DNA of 64,000 nucleotides from Mesorhizobium sp. WSM4306 (GTDB lineage Bacteria; Pseudomonadota; Alphaproteobacteria; Rhizobiales; Rhizobiaceae): positions 89,328 to 153,327 of the forward strand of contig NZ_VFTC01000016.1 of the NCBI RefSeq assembly GCF_007003975.1, given 5' to 3'. Positions 54,848 to 63,978 of the stretch are shown here, in pieces. The notes beneath the pieces were generated by a model, which was not told where the DNA came from, ran no database searches, and saw only the letters and a list, made by a program, of their open reading frames with translations. The translations under genes were made by a program, and so were the position numbers. Each line of letters begins with the position of its first letter. Position 1 is the first letter of the stretch.

Positions 54848-55267
54848 TCACTCGGCATCTTCGGCAGAAAGGGATTTCACCAGATCAATGATCCGGCGGC
54901 GCACCTTCACATCCGCTATCTTGACGAAGGCGCGATTGAGCTGAAGTCCTTCCGGACTGCCGCAGAATTCGACGGCGAAAGCCATCGAAGCGTCCTCGGC
55001 AAATCCTCTGTTACCCACCGGCTCCTGCCCTGGCGCATCCTCGAAAAAGAAGGCGACAGGCACGCTGAGTATTGAGGCTATTGCCTGTAGACGGCTGGCG
55101 CCGACGCGATTCGTTCCCTTTTCATATTTTTGGATCTGCTGAAACGTAATACCGAGATTTTCACCCAGCTTTTCCTGGCTCATTCCAAGCATATTGCGCC
55201 GAAGCCGGACGCGACTTCCGACATGGATGTCGATCGGATTCGGTTTTTTCTTGTTTTCTTCTGTCAT
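54848..55267 (-). CDS. praR: PraR/PhrR-like helix-turn-helix regulator
   Basis: A 139-residue XRE-family protein. The DNA-binding domain runs GSRVRLRRNMLGMSQEKLGE and LGITFQQIQKYEKGTNRVGASRLQAIA, with a small C-terminal dimerisation part. The position between lnt and metK is the same as that of PraR of Rhizobium, a repressor of quorum-sensing and attachment genes, and of PhrR of Sinorhizobium. The name rests on this conserved order and resemblance. A strong GAGGAAAAA lies before the ATG. Confidence 0.8.
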   Translation of the reverse strand: MTEENKKKPNPIDIHVGSRVRLRRNMLGMSQEKLGENLGITFQQIQKYEKGTNRVGASRLQAIASILSVPVAFFFEDAPGQEPVGNRGFAEDASMAFAVEFCGSPEGLQLNRAFVKIADVKVRRRIIDLVKSLSAEDAE

Positions 55268-55404
55268 TTTTTCCTCGCCGAATTTTTCCGGCCTTTTCTA
55301 TTTTTCTTGCCCAAACGAAGCCGGAGCCAACTGCCCCAACAGAAACACCAACCGACTTCGAGAAAATTAGGCGGGAACAGTATGAGTTTCTAATGTGTCG
55401 ACTG

Positions 55405-56997
55405 TCAATTCACCCGTAGCCGTTGCCTTACGTTCAAGCCGAGGGCGATCACGGCAAACAGGAACATGATCAGCATTCCGTTAATGCGCCGTTGAGCGGC
55501 GGAGATGAAGGCCTGGCCGGAGATGGGCACTCGCACGTCGATCGCGCCGCGCGCATCGACCGCCAAGGCGTCGACGATGCGTCCGCGCGTATCGACAACG
55601 GCCGAAATGCCGTTGTTGGCGGCGCGCAACAGGGGCAATCCATTTTCCACCGCACGAACCTGCGCCTGCCTGAAATGCTGATACGGCCCGGGCGTGTCGC
55701 CGAACCAGGCGTCGTTTGTGACATTCACAATAAGCTGGGATGACGTAGCGTCAACTGCCACCAGATCCGGAAAGATCACCTCATAGCAAATAAACGGCAA
55801 GGCGCTTATGCCGCCGGGCAAGACGATCGGGTGGCGCTCATTGCCGGCAGCAAAGTTCATCGGCCCGGCAACCAATTGTTCGATGTCGAAGCGGCCGAGC
55901 AGACCGGAGAACGGCAGATACTCGCCGAAGGGCACCAGATGGACCTTGTCGACGGCGTCGGCAATCTCGCCCTTGTCGTCGATCGCCACCACGGAATTGT
56001 AGTAGCGGCTGCCGGTCTCGGCCCCCGATCCGCCCTCCTCGCGCACGACGCCGGCGATCAGCATCTGCCCGGGCTGCAGCATGTCGCCGAGCGCCGTCAG
56101 CGCATCGGGGTGTTCGGTGAACAGGAAGGGCACCGACGTCTCCGGCCACAGGATCAGCTGCGGCTTGTTATGACCGGGATCCGGCGCTGCGGCCGACAGG
56201 CCCATCATGGTGGCGAAGATGCGGTCGCGCACCGAAGCGTCCCACTTCTCGCTGAGATCGACATCCGGCTGCACAATGCGGACATCGAGATTGTGCGTTG
56301 CCGGCTTGTCGGGGGCCGCCAGTCTGAAATAGCCGAAGCCGGCATGGGCGGCGACGAGAGCGGCAAGCAATACCAGTCCGAGGCGCAGGTGCCTGCGCGC
56401 GGCGAGCAGAGCCGGCATTGCAAAGACAAAGACTGCCAGCGCGTTCATGCCGATCATGCCGGTCACCGACACGCTTTGCATCAATAACGGCACGGGCATC
56501 GCCGCATAGCCAACGGCATTCCAGGGAAAGCCGGTGAACAGGAAGCCGCGCAGCCATTCCGTCAGGCCGAAAGCAAAGGCAAGGGCGGCGATGCGGCCAA
56601 TGTCGTTGGTCCATAACAGCCGCGCGACGACGGTGGCGAAGCCGTAGAAAAACGCCAGCGCCAAAGGAATGCCGACGACCGCGAAGGGCAAGGCCCAGGC
56701 GAAACTGTCGGCCTCGACCAGAAGCGCCTCGCCGATCCACCACAGACCGGCGAGGAAATAACCGAAACCGAACCACCAGCCGATGGCAAAGGCTGGCCGC
56801 AGGCGCCTGAGCCAGCTGTCGGAAGCCTCGCCGGTGGCGCCGTCGAGCAGCCAGACCAGCAGCGGAAACGAGACGAAACAGACGGCGAAGAAATCGTATG
56901 GCGCCTGGGCGAGCACCGCCAGCGCGCCGGCGAGAAACGCCACCGGCGCACGCCGCCAGCCCCAAAGCAGAATTATCCGGCCGGCCAGGCGCTCCAT
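55405..56997 (-). CDS. lnt: Apolipoprotein N-acyltransferase
   Basis: A 530-residue inner-membrane enzyme adding the third acyl chain to lipoproteins. N-terminal membrane helices run from about residue 15 to 230 and a C-terminal nitrilase domain follows. The catalytic residues are expected as Glu in ILWPETSVPF, Lys in DAVDKVHLVPFGEYLPF and Cys in FICYEVIFPD, all present. The ATG at 56997 is chosen; an upstream in-frame extension is not plausible coding sequence. It precedes praR. Confidence 0.94.
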   Translation of the reverse strand: MERLAGRIILLWGWRRAPVAFLAGALAVLAQAPYDFFAVCFVSFPLLVWLLDGATGEASDSWLRRLRPAFAIGWWFGFGYFLAGLWWIGEALLVEADSFAWALPFAVVGIPLALAFFYGFATVVARLLWTNDIGRIAALAFAFGLTEWLRGFLFTGFPWNAVGYAAMPVPLLMQSVSVTGMIGMNALAVFVFAMPALLAARRHLRLGLVLLAALVAAHAGFGYFRLAAPDKPATHNLDVRIVQPDVDLSEKWDASVRDRIFATMMGLSAAAPDPGHNKPQLILWPETSVPFLFTEHPDALTALGDMLQPGQMLIAGVVREEGGSGAETGSRYYNSVVAIDDKGEIADAVDKVHLVPFGEYLPFSGLLGRFDIEQLVAGPMNFAAGNERHPIVLPGGISALPFICYEVIFPDLVAVDATSSQLIVNVTNDAWFGDTPGPYQHFRQAQVRAVENGLPLLRAANNGISAVVDTRGRIVDALAVDARGAIDVRVPISGQAFISAAQRRINGMLIMFLFAVIALGLNVRQRLRVN

Positions 56998-57083
56998 GCA
57001 GACTTCCCAAGTCGTGCGAATCAGGAGCCAAGATTTATCAGGCCGCGCGCCGTGCTCCAAACATCGACAAGCGCAATCTGATG

Positions 57084-57554
57084 TTACCGGTGCCAGCCTT
57101 CTATGCTCAAGCCGCTCAGCTGCTCGGCCTCCTCGCGCGGAACGGCGCGCAAGGTCTGGGTGAAGGTCCAGACATGACCTTCGGGATCGCGCGCCCGGTA
57201 TTGCCTCTCGCCGTAGAACTGGTCGGCAGGCTGCTCGACAATCTCGGCTCCGGCCGCTCTCGCCCGTTCGCAATGCGCGTCCAGGCCGTCTTTCAGGCGC
57301 ACACAGACCGACTGGGTGTTCTTGCCGCCGCCACTTGCCGGGCTGGCGACGTGATCGGCCCATTCGGAATCGACGATGATGTAGCCGTCGCCGAAACGCA
57401 TTTCGGCATGGACCAGCCGTCCGTCGGCGTCGCTGACCACCATGCTCGGTTCGAAACCGAAAGCGGCTTCAAGCCAGATCAGTGCAGCCCTTGGATCCCT
57501 ATAGAAAACCCCGGAACCGAACGTGGTGTGCTTGAACGGGTCCTCGACCGTCAT
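57084..57554 (-). CDS. VOC-family (glyoxalase-like) protein
   Basis: A 156-residue vicinal-oxygen-chelate domain protein, with two beta-alpha-beta-beta-beta halves: FYRDPRAALIWLEAAFGFEP and the later YRARDPEGHVWTF, a family-typical segment. Metal ligands could include His and Glu residues in HAEMRFGDGY and DPEGHVW. Substrate unknown. It lies ten bases after the corC stop on the same strand. It is not usual between corC and lnt, but VOC genes are common passengers. Confidence 0.82.
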   Translation of the reverse strand: MTVEDPFKHTTFGSGVFYRDPRAALIWLEAAFGFEPSMVVSDADGRLVHAEMRFGDGYIIVDSEWADHVASPASGGGKNTQSVCVRLKDGLDAHCERARAAGAEIVEQPADQFYGERQYRARDPEGHVWTFTQTLRAVPREEAEQLSGLSIEGWHR

Positions 57555-57564
57555 GCGGCGCGAA

Positions 57565-58656
57565 TCAGGCCTGCTCGGAGCGAGCGGTGGCGCGGCGGCG
57601 GCGCTCGCCTTTCTGATTCTGGACGATGCGCACGCGCTTGACGCGGCGCGGATCGGCATCGAGCACGTGGAACTCGAAGCCGGGTATCGCCTGGACCACT
57701 TCGCCACGCGCCGGCACGCGGCCCAGCGTGTTGAAGATCATGCCGCCAATGGTGTCGACATATTCGCCATGTTCGCCGGCGGTAAAGTCCTCGCCGATCA
57801 TCTTGGCGACCTCGTCGATCTCAGCCTTGCCGTCGACGACGAAGACGCCCTCGCCGGTCTGGGTGATCAGCGGCTCGTCTTCGTCATGTTCATCTTCGAT
57901 GTCGCCGACGACCATTTCGACGATGTCTTCCAGCGAGGCCAGGCCATCCGTGCCGCCATATTCGTCGATGACCAGCGCCATCTGGGTGCGCGTTGTCTGC
58001 ATGCGACCCATCAAGTCGGAGGCAAGCATGGAGGGCGGCACGAACAGTACCGCTCGGATCAGATTGAGGTCGCCGATGGTGCGTCGGAGATCGACCTGGG
58101 CGAGGTCGAGAAGCGTCGTTGCCGGCGTCTTCCTCGATGTCCTGCCCTTCTTGACGCGGGCGACCTTGGTGATGTGCGCCAGCACGTCACGGATGTGGAC
58201 CATGCCGCGCGGGTCGTCGAGAGTCTCGGAATAGACCGGCATGCGCGAATGGCCGGATTGCTCGAACAGGCCGAGCAGATCGCCCAAAGTCGTGGTGATC
58301 TCGACCGCCTCGATGTCGGCGCGCGGCACCATAACGTCCTCGACGCGCACTTCGCGCAGGCGCAATATGTTGTTGAGCATGGCGCGTTCGCCGGGCGAAA
58401 ACGATTCGACATCGCTTGTCGTTTCGGCAAGCGCGCCGGCAATTTCCTCGCGCAGGCTGGTGCCGTTGCGCTGCCGGAACAGGCCCAAAACGCGGTCGAA
58501 CAGGGACGGACCGGCAGGCGATGGCTCGCTGGCGATGCTACCAGAAGCGGGGCTGCCGGTGATGGTACTCGGACTCGATCCCTCTTCCGTCGTATCGGAA
58601 GGCTTGGTCGCACTGCCAGCCTCGGGGCGGGCGGCAGTTTCTGGTTTGTCGTTCAT
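57565..58656 (-). CDS. corC: CorC-like CBS-domain protein
   Basis: A 363-residue cytoplasmic protein. The first 60 residues are low-complexity (Ser/Pro/Thr). Two CBS domains follow, VEDVMVPRADIEAVEI and ASDLMGRMQTTRTQMALVIDEYGGTDG, then a C-terminal CorC/HlyC domain (IPGFEFHVLDADPRRVKRVRIV). Unlike YhdP/YtfL-type relatives it lacks the DUF21 membrane domain. It is 28 bp after ybeY, an order found in E. coli too. Confidence 0.9.
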   Translation of the reverse strand: MNDKPETAARPEAGSATKPSDTTEEGSSPSTITGSPASGSIASEPSPAGPSLFDRVLGLFRQRNGTSLREEIAGALAETTSDVESFSPGERAMLNNILRLREVRVEDVMVPRADIEAVEITTTLGDLLGLFEQSGHSRMPVYSETLDDPRGMVHIRDVLAHITKVARVKKGRTSRKTPATTLLDLAQVDLRRTIGDLNLIRAVLFVPPSMLASDLMGRMQTTRTQMALVIDEYGGTDGLASLEDIVEMVVGDIEDEHDEDEPLITQTGEGVFVVDGKAEIDEVAKMIGEDFTAGEHGEYVDTIGGMIFNTLGRVPARGEVVQAIPGFEFHVLDADPRRVKRVRIVQNQKGERRRRATARSEQA

Positions 58657-58684
58657 CGTCGTCCGGTCAATTGGTCTTTTGTCA

Positions 58685-59191
58685 TTACGTGTAGGGATCG
58701 GGAATGGCAAGCCTTGCAAGCGCCGCGCGCTCGATGGCTTCCATCTCCTCGGCCTCTGCATCGGTCTCGTGATCGTAGCCCAGCAAATGTAGAAGGCCGT
58801 GGATGACGAGATGGGTGATATGGTTCTCGAAGGGCTTCTCTTCCAGGGCCGCTTCGCGCGCGACCGTCTCGGCAGCGAGCACGATATCGCCCAGCATCGG
58901 CGGCAGCTTGCCGCCCTTGGGGAACGGAAAAGCCGGGAAAGACAAGACGTTGGTCGCCTTGTCCTTGCCGCGCCAGCCAGCGTTGAGGGTGCGGATATGG
59001 GCATCGTCGGAAAAGACGATGCTTAGCTCCGAATGGCCGGCAGCAGCGGTTTCGGCAAAGGCAGCCGACACCGCGCGGCCGACCAGAAGGGTCAGCGCCG
59101 CCTCGTCGGGCCAATCGCCAGCATCGACCGACAGGTCGATCTCGACGGGGATCGAACTTTCCCCGCCGCCAGTTTTCATGTCTTCAGGCAT
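58685..59191 (-). CDS. ybeY: Endoribonuclease YbeY
   Basis: A 168-residue metal-dependent RNase acting in 16S rRNA 3' maturation and ribosome quality control. The zinc motif HGLLHLLGYDH is exact. Start uncertain: ATG 59191 is used; an in-frame ATG at 59179 is possible and neither has a strong Shine-Dalgarno. It sits between phoH and corC. Confidence 0.95.
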   Translation of the reverse strand: MPEDMKTGGGESSIPVEIDLSVDAGDWPDEAALTLLVGRAVSAAFAETAAAGHSELSIVFSDDAHIRTLNAGWRGKDKATNVLSFPAFPFPKGGKLPPMLGDIVLAAETVAREAALEEKPFENHITHLVIHGLLHLLGYDHETDAEAEEMEAIERAALARLAIPDPYT

Positions 59192-59209
59192 GAGCCCGCA
59201 TCGTCATGA

Positions 59210-60259
59210 TCAATTCTCGGCGCCGAGGCCACGCGCCAGCTTGGCGTCGCGGTCATAGGCCCTGACGATTTCCGCCACCAGCGGATGGCGCACGACGTCG
59301 ACATCGTTGAAGCGCACGGTTACCGCGCCGGCCACACCGTCGAGGACACGCAACGCTTCGACCAGGCCGGATTTGGTGCTTGGGGGCAGATCGATCTGCG
59401 TCGGATCGCCGGTGACGATCATGCGCGAATTCTCGCCAAGACGGGTCAAAAACATCTTCATCTGCATCGGCGTGGTGTTCTGCGCCTCGTCGAGGATGAC
59501 TGCGGCATGCGCCAGCGTGCGTCCACGCATGAAGGCGAGCGGCGCGATTTCGATCACCTCGGCGGCAATGGCGCGTTCGACCTTGTCGGCCGGCATCATG
59601 TCATAGAGCGCGTCGTAGAGCGGCCGCAGATACGGATCGACCTTCTCCTTCATGTCGCCGGGCAGGAAGCCCAGCCGCTCGCCGGCCTCGACCGCCGGGC
59701 GCGACAGGATGATGCGCTCGACCATGCCGCGTTCGAGCAGCATCGCTGCATGCGCCACCGCAAGATAGGTCTTGCCGGTGCCGGCCGGGCCGATGCCGAA
59801 CACCAGTTCCGAGCGCTCCAGCGCCCGCATATAGGCGTCCTGGTTGAGCGAACGGGCATAGATGGTCTTCTTGCGCGTGGAGATCTGGGCGGCGGAGACC
59901 TTGCCCTTGCGCTCCAGCGTCGGCAGCGTCAGCTGGTCGTCGGCGGCAATGGCCATGCGCACGGCGCCGTCGACGTCGGACTGGCCGATATCGGTGCCTT
60001 TCTGGAGAATGCCGTAGAGATTGTCGAGAGCGCGGCGCGCCTGCTCGGCCGCGGAGGCCGAGCCCTTGATGGTCAGCTGGTTGCCGCGCGAGCGGATATC
60101 GACGCCGAGCTTCTGCTCGAGCCGGGCCAGGTTCTCGTCAAACTGGCCGTACAGGGCGCTGGCAAGCTTGTTGTTGTCGAAAGTCAGAACGATGTGCGCC
60201 ATGTCAGAGGCCCCGGATGTCTGGTTCTGGGGCAGGGTCTTCACTTCAGCAGCGCTCAA
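59210..60259 (-). CDS. ybeZ: PhoH family ATPase (YbeZ-like)
   Basis: A 349-residue ATPase with an N-terminal KH-like RNA-binding part and a PhoH domain: Walker A GPAGTGKTYLA and Walker B VILDEAQNT. It works with YbeY in rRNA metabolism in some bacteria. The start is TTG at 60259, supported by GAGGAGAG five bases upstream; an ATG lies 19 codons later at DMAHIVL. It is 18 bp upstream of ybeY. Confidence 0.92.
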   Translation of the reverse strand: MSAAEVKTLPQNQTSGASDMAHIVLTFDNNKLASALYGQFDENLARLEQKLGVDIRSRGNQLTIKGSASAAEQARRALDNLYGILQKGTDIGQSDVDGAVRMAIAADDQLTLPTLERKGKVSAAQISTRKKTIYARSLNQDAYMRALERSELVFGIGPAGTGKTYLAVAHAAMLLERGMVERIILSRPAVEAGERLGFLPGDMKEKVDPYLRPLYDALYDMMPADKVERAIAAEVIEIAPLAFMRGRTLAHAAVILDEAQNTTPMQMKMFLTRLGENSRMIVTGDPTQIDLPPSTKSGLVEALRVLDGVAGAVTVRFNDVDVVRHPLVAEIVRAYDRDAKLARGLGAEN

Positions 60260-60292
60260 CCGTCTCTCCTCATCTGCCGAGGGTTATGGCTA

Positions 60293-60337
60293 TGCATGTC
60301 GTTGCCCCAAAACAGGACCACTTTTGGGCGACATGTA
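60293..60337. repeat. Intergenic repeat family B, copy 2
   Basis: TGCATGTCGTTGCCCCAAAA followed by a CACTTTTGGGCGACATGTA end, matching 25181-25228. It lies between miaB and the phoH-like gene, directly against the miaB stop. Confidence 0.75.
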
Positions 60338-61747
60338 TCAGGCCAACTCGGCGAACAGGCTATTGTAGCCCGTCTTCGTGATTCGCACCCGGATAATGTC
60401 ACCGATTTCGCCGGCCTTTTCATCAACAATAACCGGCTGCAGCCAGGGCGAGCGGCCGACCTTCTGACCGACCTGACGGCCCGGCTTTTCAATCAGCGTA
60501 TCGATGGTGCTGCCGACCAGGCTCAGGCCGAAATCCTGCTGCTGTTTCAGCAAGAGGGCCTGCAGCCGTTGCAAGCGCTCATCCTTGACCGCCTCCGGCA
60601 CATGATCGGGCATATCGGCGCCCGGCGTGCCGGGACGCGGCGAATATTTGAACGAAAAGGCCGAGGCGTAGTTGACTTGGCGCACCAGTTCCATCGTCGC
60701 CTCGAAGTCGGCCTCGGTCTCGCCGGGAAAGCCGACGATGAAGTCGCCGGACAGAGCGATGTCGCCGCGGGCAGCGCGAATGCACTCGAGCAGCGCCAGA
60801 TAGTCCCTGGCTGTATGCCTGCGGTTCATCGCCTTGAGGATGCGGTCGGACCCGGATTGCACCGGCAAATGCAGATACGGCATCAAAGCCGGCAGGTCGC
60901 GATGGGCAGCGATCAGTTCGTCGTCCATATCGCGCGGATGGCTGGTGGTGTAGCGCAGCCGCGCCAGGCCGGGGATCTCGGCCAACCGGAACAGCAGGCG
61001 GCCAAGCCCCCATTCCGTGCCGTCTTCGCCCTTGCCATGCCAGGCATTGACGTTCTGGCCAAGCAGCGTCACCTCGCGTACGCCGGCTTCGGCCAGCCGC
61101 TCGGCTTCGGCGACGATTTGCGCCACCGGCCGCGACACTTCCGAGCCCCTGGTGTAGGGCACGACGCAGAAGGTGCAGAACTTGTCGCAGCCTTCCTGCA
61201 CGGTGAGGAAGGCGGTGACGCCGCGCTTGATGACCTCGGCGCGCTTCGGCTGCGGCAGGTGCTCGAACTTGTCCTCGATGGCGTATTCGGTCTCGACGAT
61301 CTTCTCGCCGCCGCGCACCCGCGCCAGCACGTCCGGCAGCCGGTGATAGGTCTGAGGGCCGATGACAAGGTCGACGGCGGGCGAACGGCGGATGATTTCC
61401 GCGCCCTCGGCCTGCGCCACGCAGCCGGCGACGCCGATCAGCATTTCGCGCCCGGCTGCCGCGCGTTCGGCCTTCATGTCGCGGATGCGGCCAAGCTCGG
61501 AATAGACCTTTTCCGCCGCCTTCTCCCTGATGTGGCAGGTGTTGAGCAACACCAGGTCGGCCTCGGCGATGGTATCGGTCGCGGTATAGCCGTCGGCGGC
61601 CAGCGCATCGGTCATCCGCTGTGAATCATAGACATTCATCTGGCAGCCATAGGTCTTGACGAAGACCTTTTTGGCCGGGGCGGACGCCACAGCAGCGCTT
61701 TGTGCGGCACTATCGGCGTCGTTCCGCTCTATCGTGTTCAAATCCAT
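60338..61747 (-). CDS. miaB: tRNA-2-methylthio-N6-dimethylallyladenosine synthase
   Basis: A 469-residue radical-SAM methylthiotransferase. The N-terminal cluster cysteines are in YGCQMNV, NTCHIREKA and GVAGCVAQ; the radical SAM motif CDKFCTFC is complete; a C-terminal TRAM domain follows. It modifies A37 of tRNAs reading UNN codons. The ATG at 61747 is taken over an upstream in-frame start. It follows plsC after 75 bp. Confidence 0.96.
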   Translation of the reverse strand: MDLNTIERNDADSAAQSAAVASAPAKKVFVKTYGCQMNVYDSQRMTDALAADGYTATDTIAEADLVLLNTCHIREKAAEKVYSELGRIRDMKAERAAAGREMLIGVAGCVAQAEGAEIIRRSPAVDLVIGPQTYHRLPDVLARVRGGEKIVETEYAIEDKFEHLPQPKRAEVIKRGVTAFLTVQEGCDKFCTFCVVPYTRGSEVSRPVAQIVAEAERLAEAGVREVTLLGQNVNAWHGKGEDGTEWGLGRLLFRLAEIPGLARLRYTTSHPRDMDDELIAAHRDLPALMPYLHLPVQSGSDRILKAMNRRHTARDYLALLECIRAARGDIALSGDFIVGFPGETEADFEATMELVRQVNYASAFSFKYSPRPGTPGADMPDHVPEAVKDERLQRLQALLLKQQQDFGLSLVGSTIDTLIEKPGRQVGQKVGRSPWLQPVIVDEKAGEIGDIIRVRITKTGYNSLFAELA

Positions 61748-61822
61748 CCGGCGGCTTCTACCGCCTTTCCGTGACAAAAAACAGACGATTCTCGGGATGC
61801 GCCTATAGGCGCACTGCCTGCG

Positions 61823-62623
61823 CTAGCGGCTCGGGAGGGGGTCGGCGAGTGCCGCCTGCATCATCGCGCGCACCCGGCTTTCCATCAGCCTGGACGTTTC
61901 CTTGCGGTTCGAGCCCTTGGAAAAGACGATTGGCTCGCCGAAATGCACCTCGACGTCGAGCGCGCCTTCGGCCATCAGCACCTTGAGATGCGGCATCAGA
62001 TCCTGATCGCCGATCCAGGCAGCGATCGACCTGTGACGGCGGCCGAGCGGCACGCCGTGCACCCGTGTATAAGCGATCGCCAGCGGCTGGATGAAGACCT
62101 GTTCGGCCGCACCTTCCGAAATGGCCATTGAGGCGGCACCGAACAAGGTGCTCTTGAACGGCAGGATTGTGTTGCCGTCGCCGGTCGAACCTTCGGCAAA
62201 CAGCACCATGGCATCGCCCTTGGCCATGCGGCTGGCAATTTCGCTGGCCTGGTCGCCTGCCGTGCGCTTGCGCTCACGCTCGATGAAGACTGTGCGCTGC
62301 AGCTTCGACAGCCAGCCGATCAGCGGCCAGCCTTCCATGTCCGCCCTGGCGATGAACGTCACATCGGCAAAAGAGCCGAGCACCATGATGTCGGCCCAGG
62401 AGATGTGGTTCGAGGCGACCAGCAGCGGGCGCTGGCTGGACAATTTGCCTTTGACGTGGATGCGCAAGCCGAGTGTGCGGACAATGAGCCTGTGCCAGAC
62501 CTTCAGAATGACCGTCTCGCGCCAGATTCCGGTCTTCATTGACAGGAGTTGCAGCGGCACAAGCGCCAGCGAGCCGACGACAACGAGGCTCAGCGCCAGG
62601 AAGATCCTGATTTTTCCGATCAT
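61823..62623 (-). CDS. plsC: 1-acyl-sn-glycerol-3-phosphate acyltransferase
   Basis: A 266-residue membrane-associated acyltransferase for phosphatidic acid synthesis. The catalytic HX4D box is NHISWAD, and the second motif is FAEGSTGDG, followed by PLAIAYTRV. An N-terminal membrane helix (IFLALSLVVVGSLALVPLQ) is clear. The ATG at 62623 is chosen; the longer frame overlaps rimI. No fur/mur gene separates it from rimI. Confidence 0.92.
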   Translation of the reverse strand: MIGKIRIFLALSLVVVGSLALVPLQLLSMKTGIWRETVILKVWHRLIVRTLGLRIHVKGKLSSQRPLLVASNHISWADIMVLGSFADVTFIARADMEGWPLIGWLSKLQRTVFIERERKRTAGDQASEIASRMAKGDAMVLFAEGSTGDGNTILPFKSTLFGAASMAISEGAAEQVFIQPLAIAYTRVHGVPLGRRHRSIAAWIGDQDLMPHLKVLMAEGALDVEVHFGEPIVFSKGSNRKETSRLMESRVRAMMQAALADPLPSR

Positions 62624-62651
62624 GCGGCTTGGCCCTGCCCCAAAACTTTGG

Positions 62652-63146
62652 CTAGCGAAGATCGCGGCGCATGACAAGCGCGCCGGTCGGGCCATGTTCC
62701 GTCGAGCGGTAATAGTTGGCGCGGTGGCCGACCTGGCGGAAGCCGAGCCGCCGGTAGAGGGCGATCGCCGCAACATTGGTCTCGTCGACCTCGAGGAACA
62801 GCGCCTCGGCGCGCTGCGCGTGCAGTTCGCGCAGCACCGCGTCCATCAACTGCCAGCCGAGGCCCTGGCGGCGATGCGAACGCGCCACCGCCACGGTCAG
62901 GATCTCGCCTTCGCCGGCAGCAAGCCTGGCCAGCACGAAGCCGACCGGCGGCTTGGCGCCATGGCCGATCTCACGCGCGGCATAGCCGAACACGGTGTCC
63001 TGCTCGAGCAGCGCGGCGAACTCACCATCGGTCCACGGCCGGACGAAATCCTCGCTATGCAGCACCGAGACCGCCGGGCTGTCGGCGATTGTCAGCGGTT
63101 CGAGCGCATAGTCCCTGCGGCGCGGCTGGAGGAAGGGAATGCGCAT
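62652..63146 (-). CDS. rimI: Ribosomal protein S18-alanine N-acetyltransferase
   Basis: A 164-residue GNAT protein. The acetyl-CoA motif is ILTVAVARSHRRQGLGWQLM; the LEVDETNVAAIALYRRLGF segment is RimI-typical. Its ATG overlaps the tsaB stop by one base, an arrangement common in proteobacteria. Confidence 0.92.
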   Translation of the reverse strand: MRIPFLQPRRRDYALEPLTIADSPAVSVLHSEDFVRPWTDGEFAALLEQDTVFGYAAREIGHGAKPPVGFVLARLAAGEGEILTVAVARSHRRQGLGWQLMDAVLRELHAQRAEALFLEVDETNVAAIALYRRLGFRQVGHRANYYRSTEHGPTGALVMRRDLR

Positions 63147-63823
63147 TATTTGTCCTGCCGCGATAAAATGAACCCCGCCTGCGGCTTGGCGTCGGCGCCG
63201 CGCAGATAAAGCGGTTTCGGCCTTTCCCCCTCAGGCTTGGCAACTGCCAGCCGGGCGTAGATCGCAATGTCGGCAGTGGCCGATGTCGGGCCGATATCGA
63301 AGATGCTTCCGACCGCCGCGGCGATCTGCTCAGCCGCCGTGCCGGCAAGCACCGGACGATTGTCCGCCGCCATTCCCGCGGATTGCGCTAGTGTGGTCAC
63401 CGCCGGACCATAGCGCAAAATCGCTTCCGCATCGTAAAACGCGGCATGGATCTCCTCGCGGCCGGCGTCGAGCGCGGCCAGGACCGGGCGGCCGGGAAAT
63501 GCCGCGCTTGCTTCAGCCGCCAACGCTTCCAGCGTCGTCACGCCGACCGCCGGGATTTTCAGCGCCAGCGCCAACCCACGCGCAGCCGACACGCCGACGC
63601 GCAAGCCGGTGAAGGAGCCGGGGCCGACGGAGACCGCGACGGCGCCAAGACCGGTATAGGAAGTCCCGGCCGCCTTCAGCGCCTGGTCGATGACGGCCAT
63701 CAGGTGTTCGGCATGGCCCTTGCCGAGATCGAGTACCGAGCGGCCGAGCTCCTTGCCGGCCGCCGCGTCATAGACGCAGGCGGCGCAGAGATTGGCGGCA
63801 CAGTCTATGGCGAGCAGTCTCAT
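63146..63823 (-). CDS. tsaB: tRNA threonylcarbamoyladenosine biosynthesis protein TsaB
   Basis: A 225-residue partner of TsaD in t6A37 formation. The N-terminal MRLLAIDCAANLC and the signature VSVGPGSFTGLRVGVSAARG are present; length is normal. The ATG at 63823 is chosen; an upstream in-frame ATG adds a basic unlikely leader. It is the first gene of the tsaB-rimI-plsC-miaB block. Confidence 0.94.
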   Translation of the reverse strand: MRLLAIDCAANLCAACVYDAAAGKELGRSVLDLGKGHAEHLMAVIDQALKAAGTSYTGLGAVAVSVGPGSFTGLRVGVSAARGLALALKIPAVGVTTLEALAAEASAAFPGRPVLAALDAGREEIHAAFYDAEAILRYGPAVTTLAQSAGMAADNRPVLAGTAAEQIAAAVGSIFDIGPTSATADIAIYARLAVAKPEGERPKPLYLRGADAKPQAGFILSRQDK

Positions 63824-63940
63824 GGGCACCGGTTCGAAAAACAGTCTCCCTCTGCCCGCCATGGCGCGCCGCCGCAAGGGGAAAGTTAAGCGGCTTCGCT
63901 TCTGCGAGAGCCCTTTCCTTCTCCCCTTTGTTTGAACTGG

Positions 63941-63978
63941 GGACATCGCGAACAGGTGTGCGAGGACATCGCGAACAG
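63941..63978. repeat. Direct 15-bp repeat near the window end
   Basis: GGACATCGCGAACAG occurs at 63941-63955 and again at 63964-63978, and TTTGCGCG is then repeated. This could be one end of an insertion sequence that continues outside the window, but no transposase frame is visible here. Confidence 0.5.

Noticed and set aside
59285..61624. A 779-codon open frame spanning miaB and the phoH-like gene in antisense
   Set aside because: It covers two well-identified genes and the repeat between them; no protein family features.
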